Below the pieces are notes generated by a model. It was not told the origin of the DNA. It did no database searches and saw only the letters and a list, made by a program, of their open reading frames with translations. DNA of 64,000 bases from contig OY735205.1 of the NCBI GenBank assembly GCA_963457665.1, forward strand, positions 25,695,191 through 25,759,190, given 5' to 3'. Positions within the stretch are counted from its first letter, which is position 1; each line of letters starts with the position of its first letter. Below, piece by piece: positions 13,126 through 25,593 of this stretch. The position numbers and the translations under genes were made by a program. The stretch comes from Thysanoteuthis rhombus. Lineage: Eukaryota > Mollusca > Cephalopoda > Oegopsida > Thysanoteuthidae.

Positions 13126-14295
13126 TTTCAACCTTCTCACCCGATGTGAGAAGGCCTGACCGAGCAGATCTGCATGGAGTGGGTACCCATCGAGGGAGGA
13201 CTTCATGTATTGTAAATCACATTTCCGAATTCTAGCCTTGAGGCTCTGTCATCGACCACTGATGCCGGTCAAAATACGAAAATATCTGCCTTGTAGATTT
13301 GTGTATGCTATGAAGAACAGAGACGGAATGAGTTTTGCTCTATAAGATTCTGACAGCCTTACCGCATGAGCTAGAAAGAAATCGGCACAAAGTATTCGGG
13401 AATCTTTTCAACAAATCACTTTGTTATTTCTGTTAGTTTGGATCAATGAAAAATAGTATGAATATAAGCAGAAAATAGATTCAGGATTCAAGATCAGAAG
13501 TTCCATGGTGAAGAAATGCAAACAGCCACCCGACAGTGAACTCTGCAGCATTCTCAACAATGCTACCTCTAGTTACACATTTTTATCTATGGTAACAGCG
13601 CTCAATGAAACTCTATTCTCACGAGCAGACTCCTTCGATGCTTAAATATCACCTTAGGCCTCACACTGATAGCAACATTACACTAGATGTAACTAGCAGT
13701 ATATGAATCCATTTGCTACGATTTTCATTTTCGTATACTTCTCTTCTTATTTACGTACTGAATAGGACGTGTGAACTGTATACTAACTACTAACAACTAC
13801 AACAAAGGCAAATCTAATTTTATAATGCAAAGCACATTGTAACACGTTCATCCACAGTGACAATAAGTAGATGACTCCTCTAAGAGAAATGAACAGAATA
13901 GAATAAGTTTCACCTTATCTCCTGTTGGTGTTGGTTCGAACTTGTGCCTTGCATGTCCCATACAAGAAAAATATCAACGACTAATCAGTACTGGACGTTT
14001 AGACATGCTGAGCAATAAACTCACGGATGATATATAACTTCGATTAACACAACTCTTAATTGTTGACCCTAGTTGCCATAGCTTTTACACAAATTGAATA
14101 CGCCGACATAGGACGGCAATAAGTTCTACAATCCAATTAAATCAATTAACCTTTATTGAATATGCTATAGAGAAATAGCACGATCTTTCTGACTAAAATG
14201 ATGTCCAAAAAAGACATGGAAATATAGATAAATGGAAATCAGATAGAGTTTGATTCAATTTTGATTTAAAATCAATCTAATACTACTTTTTACAC

Positions 14296-14740
14296 ATTTA
14301 TAATGGGGGTTGATGTTGAAGAAGTGGGTGCCAATGTAGAGAAAAGTTATTTGTCTAATGTTGAAAAAAGATTCGGCAAATGTAAGGAGGGGGACTACTG
14401 TGAAAAAAGTAGTTAATAATCAAAAAAGAGTCATGGGGCGTAGTTGGTGATAAAAAAAAGTAGGGCTAATCACCAAGAAGGAGGGTGACTGATATAAAGA
14501 GCAAAAGGGTCAGATGTTAAAAGATAGTACATAGTTTTAAAGGAGAGGTATAATGTTAAAAATTGGGGCTTAATAGTAAAGAAAATAGGAGAGAAAAGGT
14601 TAAGAAAAAGGGTGCTATTGTTAAGAAGGGGGTGTAAGGTACAAAAAAAATTTGCAAATGGTAAAAAAGGGCGTTTGGAGTAGATGTTGGAGAGGGGAGA
14701 GTGTTAATGTTGAAAAGGAAGAAGAGTTCCAACTTTATTT
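14296..14740. repeat. Degenerate purine-rich tandem repeat
   Basis: About 11-12 imperfect units of 25-40 bp follow a consensus close to GGGGGTGTAATGTTAAAAAA. Examples are near 14,305, 14,388, 14,432, 14,480, 14,506, 14,543, 14,565, 14,608 and 14,628. The plus strand is strongly purine-rich, with G runs at the start and A runs at the end of each unit. The short open frame inside (14,652-14,837) is a by-product. Confidence 0.7.
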
Positions 14741-14839
14741 TGAGCCCATAAAATTTCCACTTGATTTGTTTTCTAAAATTGAAGATGAATGTTTTCTGTC
14801 GACTGTGACAAACGAGGGTGGCATTTATTTCCTCTAAAA

Positions 14840-15175
14840 CAAGATCAAAGTCTCCGTCATTGATTTTGAAAGTAAAAAAAGAAAAAAATCATCCCAGTCA
14901 ATTTTTAGCCCTTATGTGGGAAAACAATTTTTTTGGATACTGTCCCCAAAAGGGAAAATATATCCTTCTCAATATTTACACCTGAAAGTAAAAAAAAAAA
15001 AGTCTCTTGCATTTCAACCTAAAACAACGTTCACCCTTTGATTTAAAAAAAAATCACACTCAAGAAAACGTTGACCTTTACACCAGAAGATAGAATTACT
15101 TTTAATTTTAACTGCTATTAGTGAAAAAAATATTCATCTTCAATTTTGACCCCTTACAGTAGAAAGGATATCTCT
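14840..15175. repeat. Second degenerate tandem repeat, different consensus
   Basis: Six or seven imperfect units of about 40-60 bp resemble CAATTTTGACCCCTTA, then AGTNNAAAAAA. Clear members are near 14,900, 14,970, 15,060, 15,105 and 15,148. It abuts the purine-rich field but has a distinct unit. Confidence 0.55.
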
Positions 15176-15734
15176 TCAGCAGTGCTTACATGATTCTGTT
15201 CATAATCACAAAATATTGGGTTTGAATCCATCCGGGAGTGACACTTATTCTTTTTCTTCTACTTCGCTTCCAAAGTCAGTGGCCATTTACACATCAAACT
15301 GAGAAGCCTCTCCTTACTTTATTTCTGCCACACTTTCGGAGCTTGTTGCAGATAATAAATCACACGTTTCTTTGTCTCTTTTGTCAAACACATTGACGTA
15401 CGCTAAGAATGATGAAAACTTCATTTCCCATTTCTGAAACCCACCTCAGATCGACTTGTATTGTCAAAGTTTGTAAATCCCATTTACAGGGACTACAAAT
15501 AAAAGAGTCGACATGGGACACGTAGTTTTGGAATGATAAGATATGGAGATATGAATTCTGTCTTGATTATCTTTTAGATTTATTGATGCAAGGGAGTTCG
15601 ACCCCAGCGTTACCAAGTTTGACTCCACATGACTAGACTAGATAATTTATTTTTCAAGTTTTGCATTCATCCAGTTACATCAAGATTAGATTAAATTATG
15701 AAAAACATAAACACGTATGCATAGATCTAACGTA

Positions 15735-16575
15735 CGTCTTGGTGTCTAGGGGTGGTCTATTATCCTTGCAACATGTCGAGCCGATAGCAATTGAAGTCTT
15801 TTTCATGGATTCTTTATCTTGGACTCCTGTTTTTCCTCAAACATATCATGCTGTCATATATTTATGTAAGGTTGTGCATAATTCTATCTTTTGCATAGTG
15901 CGTGGTTCCGAGTTTAAGCGTCAGTCTATTGGTTGGGGTCCGTGTTTCAGCTCCATAGGTGACTATTGGGGGTTGCATTGGTTGCATACCCTTCTTTCAA
16001 GCGGATTTTTTTGTTCCTAAAGTTTGAGCTTGCCCTGCCGAACACTTGCCAGTCTTTAGAGATTCTTTGCTTGATTTCTTCTTTGTTTTGAGGATTGTAT
16101 GGAGCTCCGTTGCCCTATGTAGATATAGTGGTTTACTTTCTCTAATTCTCCTCATTAGCTCTGCTAAAGTTATGTGGTGACCAACTTTGTTTTCTTCATT
16201 CGGTTAGTCCAACATCAGCAGGAGGTCATTAAGCCTTTCAGCAGAAAGGATGATGTAATCTGCAAATCTGTTCGCCGTCTATTCTGACTCATTTTTTTTT
16301 CTCGTAGGTGTTCTCGACGATCATCTCGGAGCAGGCTGTGAAGACTTTAGGCGAGCTGGTATCTTTTCGTCTTACCCTTTTTTCAAGCCGTAGGGGCTCA
16401 AAGTCTCAATGTGGCCTGAAGAAAGAACTGCTGACGGTATGTAGGTTGCTATACAGTCTACACTTTGGATGAACTGGTATTTACTTGTCTTACCCCTTTC
16501 CTGAGCTGCGAGAGGTTCAAATTTTTATGAAGCCTGATGATGGAAATCCGACAAAACTTTACTGAATTGGATTGT
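15735..16575 (-). pseudogene. RTE-like LINE reverse-transcriptase relic
   Basis: Read on the minus strand with several frameshifts, this carries RTE-type reverse-transcriptase landmarks in the right order. They are KGVRQ followed by a degenerate GDTSS-K (motif B; about 16,520), 'VFTACSE' (about 16,345), 'ADYIILSAERLNDLLLML' (motif C, where ADD is now ADY; about 16,210-16,265), 'RRVCNQCNPQ' (family VFNQCVLP; about 15,980) and 'SARHVAR' near 15,790 (family GHVAR). Motif B appears twice (about 16,500 and 16,380), so the copy is internally duplicated or a composite of two. No frame is open for more than about 60 codons. It is dead. Confidence 0.65.
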
Positions 16576-17770
16576 CTTATTGTCATGTTCCTAGCGTACT
16601 CAACGACATAAGGCTTGAATACAGTTGGGTAGCAGTGTTTGTGTTTGTTTTGAGCCATAGATCGCTTACAAAAATGAAATTAAAATGCAAGAATATCTAT
16701 AAACTTTTCCTTTGCCCAGAACAGCAGTACAGTGCGTCACTTGTTTGTTTTGGTTACTGGAGAGAATCATCGAATTGATTCCTCTTGTGATTCATCACTA
16801 TAACGCCATTTTCACATCACGTTCTTGGAACATTTATCATTCGGATGAACCACAGTTTGCACAGTGTTATGTGGTAAAAGAAAATAGAGGGAATGCAACA
16901 ATATTTTGCATAATCTTCTTCATAATCTTCTTTCTTGCTTGGGGAAGAAGTTACTCTTGAAATACTCTGGGATCCGTTGTTCTAAAGCAATAACCCTTGT
17001 CATCATTGGACGTCCTCAGTAATCTTTATACAAGTTTGACGAAATTTTTGCTTGATATAAGTTTTATCGTGTTACTTATACTAAAAGATATACAAACTGA
17101 ATTTCTGTGTGCAGTCAACTGCAGCGCCCAGCAAAACGCCTCAGCTTGCTATATAACTCAAACCTTCCAATTGGTGAACTGGAGGAAAAAAAGTTCCGGG
17201 GTCCTTAGTCTCGATTGTTCGGCATTTATTGCAATTTATAAAGTCTGAGTCATCCCCGTTGGTGAACACATGATCAATGAATATCGCTCAAAAACGGTCT
17301 TAACATTGAAACAGCTGCAGCGATTTAATCAGATTTAAAAAAAATGATTCAATTTCTACATTTTACGAAATTCCGTATGGGAGTTGAACTTACCATATCA
17401 GTCACCGCCGTTAAGTTTCCATTCCAGTATCACAGTATACAGGGATGTATAATGAAACCTTCTGCCTCATAGCAGAACTCTGTTTATATTGAGCCAACTC
17501 TTTGGAGACAGGGTGGCCGTTCCGCATCAACATCAATCAGGTTTATTTCATTGTTGCAAAAATAATCAACGAAAAAAAGAACTGGTAAAATGTTCTATGC
17601 TCAGTTGCTCTAATTTGACAGGGTTTGACAATCAAATCCTTATTCCTCTGATACATTTTCCTTCCGCTCAATAAAGAAGCATGCCTTTTATTTCGCTTAT
17701 CTTTTTTATATGTTTTGGTTACTGCTAATAGAAACCTTCATTCTCTAGCCAACACTGAATATATTTCAGC

Positions 17771-17830
17771 AAATCTACATATGCTGTTTTTCAGATTCTT
17801 TTCATGTCAGTCGGAAACTGTGAAAGCGTA
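17771..17830 (+). repeat. 60-bp direct repeat, copy A
   Basis: Matches 18,199-18,259 at about 85% identity, same orientation. Both contain AAATCTAC, then TTCATGTCAGTCG or TCTCATGTCAGTCG, and end in TGTGAAAGCGTA. Start-to-start spacing is 428 bp. Confidence 0.85.
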
Positions 17831-18198
17831 TTTAGGTTACGCGCACGCGTAATGCTAACGTAATTATTCTATAATCGAAAGTCGAATGGCGTTTCGGGAC
17901 TACTGCGGATCAGAGCAAGCGAAATAAAATGAACAGGGTGATAATAAGGTGGTTTCTGATGTATAAAAGGTATTTCAAGGTGAATAAGATAACATACATT
18001 CAAAAGTGGCTCCCGCAAACTAACGCCTCTCTGTGACGTTGCTCTACGGCAAACTCACACCATCAAGTCAAAATAAGACAAATGCCAACGTCTACTATAT
18101 AATGTGTCGTCTGACACAAGGCCCTAAGAGTGTACCTCCCTTGAAAGTCGAACTTACTTACAACGGTCTCTGAGAATAAAAAACTTCACTCTGCTTAC

Positions 18199-18259
18199 AA
18201 ATCTACGTATATTGTTTTTTCAAATTCTTCTCATGTCAGTCGAAAATTGTGAAAGCGTA
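18199..18259 (+). repeat. 60-bp direct repeat, copy B
   Basis: Partner of 17,771-17,830. It lies 35 bp before the R4-like LINE fragment. The pair could be the remains of a small terminal-repeat element or a local duplication; nothing between them encodes a protein. Confidence 0.85.
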
Positions 18260-18294
18260 ATGAGGTAAAACTGTGAAAGCATATACAGAAAAAA

Positions 18295-18604
18295 GTACTG
18301 GGAATATGAGACCTCAAACCTCAGCTCTTACCAGTGGCCTAACAGCCAAGGAGAAGGTATGGCGGAGTTAATACAAACTTCAGCGCTGCAGTGATCGTAT
18401 AGGACGATACGAAAGGAGGGATGGAGACCTGCAGGGACTTATTGACACTCAGCCTTCAGCGATAACCACCAGGTAAATGGCGTGAAACTACAATCAACAG
18501 TACTGCTGTGGACTGTGAGAGTGTAAAGAAAATGTTTGGTGACTTGAAGAGACCTGCTCTCATTCAGTCTCCAGCGAGATTATTGCTAAAAATGATAATA
18601 ATCT
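18295..18604 (+). mobile_element. 3' end fragment of an R4-like LINE
   Basis: This aligns with the last ~300 bp of the relic ending at 27,723. Shared landmarks in order are AATATGAGACCTC versus AATATGAGATCTA, CAGTGGCC, the GATAACCAC step, GGCGTGAAACTA versus CTCGTGTGAAACTA, and AGTACTGCTGT. It ends in a short AT-rich (GATAAT) tail rather than a long (AAT)n. Only non-coding or decayed 3' sequence is left, as expected of a heavily 5'-truncated insertion. Confidence 0.75.
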
Positions 18605-20211
18605 ATCATTTTATTTCGAAAGAGAAAAAAGTTTAAAAAAAGGAAAATATATTGATTCATATCAGATTTGTATATCTGAAATTCGATATAGGATTTCATA
18701 TGTGGTTAAACCGCTTATGTCAGAAAGCAAAAAAATGGTGTCAGTTTTATGCCTGACATTAAATATCTTAAGAGAGATTTTCTTTTTATTTTTGATTTGA
18801 AACAAAAATCTTAAAGTCGGTTTTGATTTCATTTGTTTGTCAGTCTGCTTTCAGTTCTCTTCATCGCAGTGTTGTATTTATTTTCTCTCTGATTTTTCTC
18901 CCGACAGCCATTCGCCAGAATTATTGATTGCATAATTGAATAACAGTTTTGCAAGTGAATTACAAGAATATTCTTCCAATCTGTCGATTTTCCTTAATGA
19001 CAAATACACGATTTTTGTGATAACTTCATTTTCGATTCGTTGTAAACAAGCAAACACATTCATATAAAATCAGAGGATTTTATCGTTTTTCGTCGGTTTA
19101 TTTATTTCCTTCCTTATAGGTTTCAAGTTTTTTGTTCGATTTCTTGGGGGTCATTTAGAGCACTTCTCCACTTTTTTTACTTGGTCAAATTATTAAAGAA
19201 ATTTATGTTGAATGTTTCAGCCTCTTTCTGTCCTTCTTTCTTTTTCCCTTTCCTTTTTAGGAACCGTCAAATGAAGTGTCACCAAAGCTGGGAACATAAC
19301 TTTCTTCAGTTTTCGTGTTGGTCTGGCTTATAACGCGTACTCTTCGCACCAATGTGTAGAAGAAGATTTGTTTAACACCTCAACCCTAGGTTTTAATGGG
19401 GATGAGATCAAGGATGTATGTCCGACAACATCCACGCTTTTTTGTTTTTTTAAAAATTCATACATTGTTATTGATCACTGCCCAACAAATTACCATAGAA
19501 GTTATTCATTTATTTGTCATTCTTTTTTCTATTTCTTTAATTGTTCAGCCCAAACACCGCTTACTACCCAATGCATTGGTCATGTGACGGTCTCTAGTAA
19601 GTGACCTCTTTTTTTCCTATTTCATGTATATATATTTTCGTTTAGACTCTAGCGTAGATTCCTCTCTCCCGGCTTATTTATCTTCCTTTTGATAGCTTCC
19701 TGATTCTTTAATTCCTATTACACTATTACACTGTATTTCTTGTTTTAACATGAGAAACCCCTTCCGCTATTTTGTATTAAATCAAATTTTCCCGACGTAA
19801 TTGTCAGTAATACCGTAAATTACTCATCAGCATTTTCAATTTGACGGATAGTAACAACACAAGTAGCACAGATTCTAACTTGAATGTTAGATTTTCTAAA
19901 AGCACATCGGGTCAGAGAGATAGCAAAACATTGAAACAGATACAATTGACTACAACTCTAATTTAATCAAAAGAACTGATGTTTTCCTAAGGAAAACAGA
20001 AAATTGTTTCCTGTAAATGAAATAAAAATAGATGTATTTGGTGCAGGCTCGTTTATCATCTGATTTTAAAGGAGACTCGATATGTGTGTGACTCAAGTTA
20101 ATTGCGTCTCTTTGAGCGGTTTTTTGGTTAAAATAATGCAGAGGTAGATATAACCACTGCAAACCTTCCTGCTTCGAAATCAATTAATAGACTTCAATTC
20201 AAGTAATAATT

Positions 20212-20364
<153 letters not shown>

Positions 20365-22109
20365 ACTTATCTTTTCATTTTTTTATACTTATCCCAAAGT
20401 TTACAAAAATCAAAGAAGACTGTTGATTTAGAGAGGGAATTGAAGATAGTTTCCTGTGTTATTTTCATTTTTCATTTTTTTTTTGTCGTAGTACCTTTAA
20501 TTGGTACTTCTACAGAAATCTAAAACAAATTATTGGCCTTTACAGAGATGCGAACTCGGAACTGATTCCACGGGAACTTGAAAGCTTATTTTGAAATGCG
20601 TGTGCTACAATAGTCAGTGAAAGCATTTCAGGGACAAAAGGATGTATCCGCATGAAATATTACTATCGAGAGCAACAAAATTTAAATATTCTGAAAAATA
20701 TTCATGAACTTTTGAGAATAAATACTTAATTGCTGAACCACAGGCTTGAATATTCCGCTGTACAAAAATAATTGCAAATTCTAATAACCAATTAATTCAA
20801 GTAGTGGAATCTCCCGGAGGTCTTTGCAGATATAGTTGCATTTAGTAATCGGGACATTTTACTGAGGACCATGCATACATTAATCAAATTCGTTTGACCA
20901 ACATTTTACAGTATGCAATAATGTTTCCGTTACAACAAAACAGGTCAATAACGTTTCTCTCTGGAGTATTCACTGGAAAAATTAAGTCACTTTTATTATA
21001 TTTCGTCGAATGACAAAGTTTCAAAAGCTTGTATAAATGAAACATCTTATTTCAAACACTCCTCAAAGCCGATGCATAATACTATCAAAGCTAGGATTAT
21101 GTCCGGATCGTATCTCGGTGAAGGCAATTGACCTTCTGGTCTTCATGAACTCAACATTATCTATGGAACGGATTTCTTTGTTCCATCTTGTTCTCTGCCC
21201 TTTTTCATCAGCTTGTCCAATGAAATTGTCCTCTTTGCCAGATTCATATCTAGAATGGAACCGATCTGAAATTGCCATCAAAATGTCGGCTTTAGGAACT
21301 GCCGAAAATGTCGCCTTGGATTCTCTTTTATTTCCCAGGTTTTATTGCAATATTTTTGAAAATATTGTTTTTCTGCGTTTGGTCATTTTTCTGATTCCAA
21401 GGCCGATAAACTAATCGGTGTGTCGCATAGTTTGGTAGCAACAACATCATACAATCAGAGTACGAAGAAGTGAACAAACCCCATTTGCGAGAGTTCGTCG
21501 TCTGTGGCTCAGTCATATGGTCATCGGAGACGATGTGGTTGAACAAATGAGTTTGTCTCGCCTGGAATTAGATCGATTTTGCTTCCGATTAATACAAGTG
21601 TTTTGGTCAAGATTCATTCTGTAACAATTTCCAGGATTCTTTGAGATTCATCAGCTCTACACCATTTATATTTTATCTACATTCATTCTTTCATCGTGAA
21701 AAATATGTAAACAAATGTCACTGTGACCATGCCTACGAAAAGAAAGTGCATACATCTCCAGTTGGCAAATGTCTATGCATCAATGATTTTTTTCACTCAC
21801 ATAAGTCACTTTACGAAATAAATGAATTTCATTTTTTTATCTTTTTAAGTGAATCAAGAAAATTCACTCCTTCATAAATTTCATGTACTATTTTGACCAG
21901 TTTTTTCATATATATCAAGGTCTATACATAGATACCTGCACAAACGCATATATGTATGCATGTATTTACGCTTGCTCATAAATTTATCAATCTGTTATAG
22001 TCTGTTTTCCATCCCAATCTATCAAATTATAGGCAGTATTAATCCAACTACCCGACTGATCCTAATTATCTATCAATCTATCCGTTTATCAAACTCAGCC
22101 TGGTCTCAC

Positions 22110-22155
22110 AACTCTCTCTCCCCCTCTCCCACTCTTCATCTCTCCCTCTCTCTCC

Positions 22156-22204
<49 letters not shown>

Positions 22205-22222
22205 CATAAAAACACACACACA

Positions 22223-22268
<46 letters not shown>
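22110..22268. repeat. (CT)n, (TA)n, (CA)n compound microsatellite
   Basis: An imperfect CT-rich tract to 22,188, then a short TA tract, about 6 CA units, then a longer TA tract. Confidence 0.95.
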
Positions 22269-22270
<2 letters not shown>

Positions 22271-22900
22271 ATGTATGGATGTATTCATGTAACTAGGATG
22301 AGGAACTGTTAAGTCTTGGAAGTTTTACTTCCATAGGTAAACAGTTATATTGTATTCTGGTAGAGTTTATTTCTTCCCAGAATCATCAGTGAGAGTGCTT
22401 GATGACTGTTCATAGTAAAACCTGAGTTTTCAAATAGATTTCGTCAGAGCAAATAAAAAAAGAAAAGAGACTTAAGAAAACCTCTGAATACGTTAATTCG
22501 ATGTCTAAAACATCTTTTCAGGAAAGTGGATTGATCCGTCCCTTGGTTTGGTTTAGTGAAAAACAGTTTTCTTTTACCGAAATGGGATCGATAATGTTTT
22601 CTTCGTATTTCGAAATTTTTTGCCTATTGTGTTGATTAGGTCGTAGAAAAAAAAAATATGAATCAAAATTGTTTATAAGCGTATATTGTTGTATAACCTA
22701 CACAACAAAATACGAGAATGAAGATGGGATATAAGTCTTAATATTACTGTTGTCAAAGATTGTGAGAGTTTAATTTTTAGTATGACTTTGTTTAAGAATC
22801 AACCATGTTTATATTTACGGTATGGCAGTTTTTAGTTTGATTCTATACAATTCAGTTTTCAGTCATTTTAATATTTCAAAATCGGGGTTTACCCATCCAT

Positions 22901-23130
22901 TCTTCTTCTTCTTTTCTTGTTCATGTTCTTGTTCTTCTTGTTTTTCTCCTTCTTCTTCTTCTTCTTCTTCTTCTTCTTTTTCTTCTTCTTCTTCTTCTTC
23001 TTCTTCTTCTTTTTCTTCTTCTTCTTCTTCTTCTTCTTCTTCTTCTTCTTCTTCTTCTTCTTGTCCTTCTTCTTCTTCTTGTTCTTATTCTTGTTTTTCT
23101 TCTTCTTGTTCTTCTTCTTGTTCTTCTTCT
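22901..23130. repeat. (TTC)n trinucleotide tract
   Basis: About 230 bp of nearly pure TTC on the plus strand (GAA on the minus), with TTT and TTG interruptions. Polypurine-polypyrimidine mirror tracts of this length can form triplex DNA. Confidence 0.97.
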
Positions 23131-23134
23131 TAAT

Positions 23135-23136
<2 letters not shown>

Positions 23137-23203
<67 letters not shown>
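23137..23203. repeat. (ATT)n trinucleotide tract
   Basis: About 22 ATT units begin 6 bp after the TTC tract, making a ~300-bp compound trinucleotide block. Confidence 0.97.
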
Positions 23204-23479
23204 GTATCTTCCTCGTTTGGGTTTCGGTATCAAAACTATATTGGCGTCGTATTAGTTAATCGGGGTTCAGTTTGGATCTTAGTTGATTGAAGCATCGCTA
23301 ACCAAACATTCATACTGATGATTTTGGAAAACAATCATTACCACTAATCAACTACATAACTGATTACCCATTGATATAACATCTCCTGTATTTGACTGCT
23401 ACTTATTCCACATATCTTAGCTCCTATCATTCCTGTGGTTCAGCACTTTTAGCCAATTATCTGGTCGCATAAATAACAA

Positions 23480-25400
23480 ATGGAGCAGGAAATATTGAAC
23501 TGCACTCTGGAAAATATTCTATGCCCTCCAGTGGATTTTGTGAAAGAAGAATATGATAGAAAACGTCTTCAATGGCCTGTCCTATGCATTTGTAGCAGAA
23601 CTGGTGGATCATGTAATGCCTCGTCCAGAATGCATGAAATAACGATAGACCAGTTGGACCGGGTAGTAATGAAAGACGATGCGGCAGTAGACGGACCACT
23701 TGTTCATGGCGCTCGACCGATACACTCAAATGTTTATGCACTCTCTCGAGACAGGCAAGGCAGCAGCATCATGTGTTAAAGCTGGAATGGCCATAATCAC
23801 CACGCATGGCACTACATACACCAACGGCGTGAATCATGCATGACCTGACTGTTCAGGATTAGGATCGCAATGTTTCTGCTGCAAAAAAAAACGGATCTCA
23901 TATCGTTGGAGTGTCAGGGAAATGCGATGATACAAAGGACATCAATGCCAGCCTTTTGCCTTGAATAAATGTACACACGGCATCACCAGTGATTGCAGTT
24001 CAAGTCAATGGAAGGTTGTGTAGTTCATTAATCGACTCGGTTGCTTGCAGTCGATAGTAAGCAGGGAATTGTGCCGGTCATGGAAGAGACGGTCTTTGGG
24101 CGTAACGATTATCAACTCTGTTAAGGTTAATGTGTTAATGGCTCGAGAAAAGCGCCTGAGGTTCGACGCCTAGGTCAGCGTAAACACCATCAGGGCGTGG
24201 GGAATTGAACAAATACGTGGATGCATTCTAGGACAATGCAGATGACTGCGAGCACAAGTTAAGAAAATGGCGCTGGTGAGGCCCCAACGTGTCCCAAAAT
24301 GGACTTGAAGGAGGCTTATTTGCAGGTACACGTCAACAAGGCGCTGTGATCATTTCAAATTGTGCTGCTTGGGAGTCGAAGACTCTGTTTCACTCAGCTG
24401 GGTGTCGGCCATAACGATGCACCTCTGATAAAGGGATCAATTATCGAGTAAGTGATGTCCCAGGATGAATCCATGCAGCTTGTTACATCGACAAATATCG
24501 ATGATGTTCACGTCAACAAAAGAATAGTTTCAGTTGTACATACTAAGGAACACCTATCTGTTTATAAACAGGTTTCGTAGGACTTGGACAGACCGAATGA
24601 TCAGGCCAAAGTACAAGGTTTGCATGTCTTGGGGGAATGCAGCACGTTCCAAGGGAAGCTGGTCAGTGAGTTCCCAGACATTCCAGATGTCATCACTCGC
24701 TGGAACGTGTCCCTTCTATATGATAAGCTTGTGGGGTATTTTGCTGTGCGTGGAGGACACAGAGTGGCAACAGCGTTCCTGGAATGAAGAGCAAATGCAA
24801 TAACCAAAGGACGGAATGATAACATTACTGATGCCACCCTCAAATGCATAAGAGCAGAAATAGTAACCAGAGTGTCTCAGAAGGATTCTGTATGTGGGGA
24901 AATATGTGTGCTTGGCCAAAAATTGAAGCCAAGGGTTAATGCAACTTCCAAGGGCACAGTAGTAACACTGAAAGTGAATGAGAAAGTCGTAGGTTGGTTG
25001 TGTCCGGCGGATACGCTAAACACATCAAATCGGCTGGGCTGGACACAACAAAAAAGGTTATCAACCAAGATATCTGACGAAAAATATCAATATGGCATCT
25101 GGTGACTGATTCGAGTCTCTGCGTTAGGGATATCCTTACCAGAAAGACAAGTGCGTGAATACGAACATAGCAAAGGAGATACTGAGTGGACATCGGTTAG
25201 AAACCTTTTCAGGTTGCTAGTCGAAAAGTATACCCTGACTTAAGACGTGACGCCGTTGGATCCATCGAGCAGACCAACTTACTCAAATGCTGCAAAGATG
25301 GCCAAACCCACACAGTCGATGAACATAACTGCTACGGGCAAGGTGGATTCCAATCAAGAAGCTAACACCTTCCAACAGATGCATTTAAATGCATTGGTTT
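23480..25400 (+). pseudogene. Decayed Ty3/Gypsy-like gag-pol
   Basis: Pieces of an LTR retrotransposon polyprotein appear in canonical order. There is a gag segment (23,480-23,779) running into two ruined zinc-knuckle-like steps. Next is a retropepsin remnant near 23,994-24,056, 'VQVNGRLCSSLIDSVACS', where the catalytic D-S/T-G is now DSV. Then come reverse-transcriptase pieces: 'PKMDLKEAYLQV' at about 24,290 and 'IDDVHVNKRIVS' at about 24,495-24,530, the [YF]-DD motif with its first residue lost. RT-thumb and RNase-H-like pieces follow to about 25,100. Stops and frameshifts break every domain. No LTRs were identified on either side. Assignment to the Gypsy group rests on overall resemblance and is moderate. 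Confidence 0.65.
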
Positions 25401-25593
25401 AAATATTGTCCAACATAAAAGTTGTAATTCCTTCGATGGTTCCCTAAACACTTGCAATAATAAAATTTCCTTCCACAAAAAGCATCATTGGCGAGCAGAA
25501 AGAATTGTATCATAATGTCTTGAAAAATGAATTGAAATGTATAGAAAACATAGATTTCAGCACCAATAAGAACAACAACAAGGCAAGGAGAAA

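Noticed and set aside
21037-21414. 125-codon plus-strand frame as a possible gene
   Set aside because: No recognisable motif, no splice or neighbour support; consistent with chance in AT-rich DNA.
21717-21790. Possible C2H2 zinc-finger remnant (two Cys, then HTSPVGKCLC resembling an HTGEKPYHC linker)
   Set aside because: Only a few residues match, His spacing is wrong and there is no tandem array.
22917-23204. Poly-Phe/Leu, poly-Ser and poly-Lys/Asn frames
   Set aside because: Translations of TTC and ATT microsatellites.
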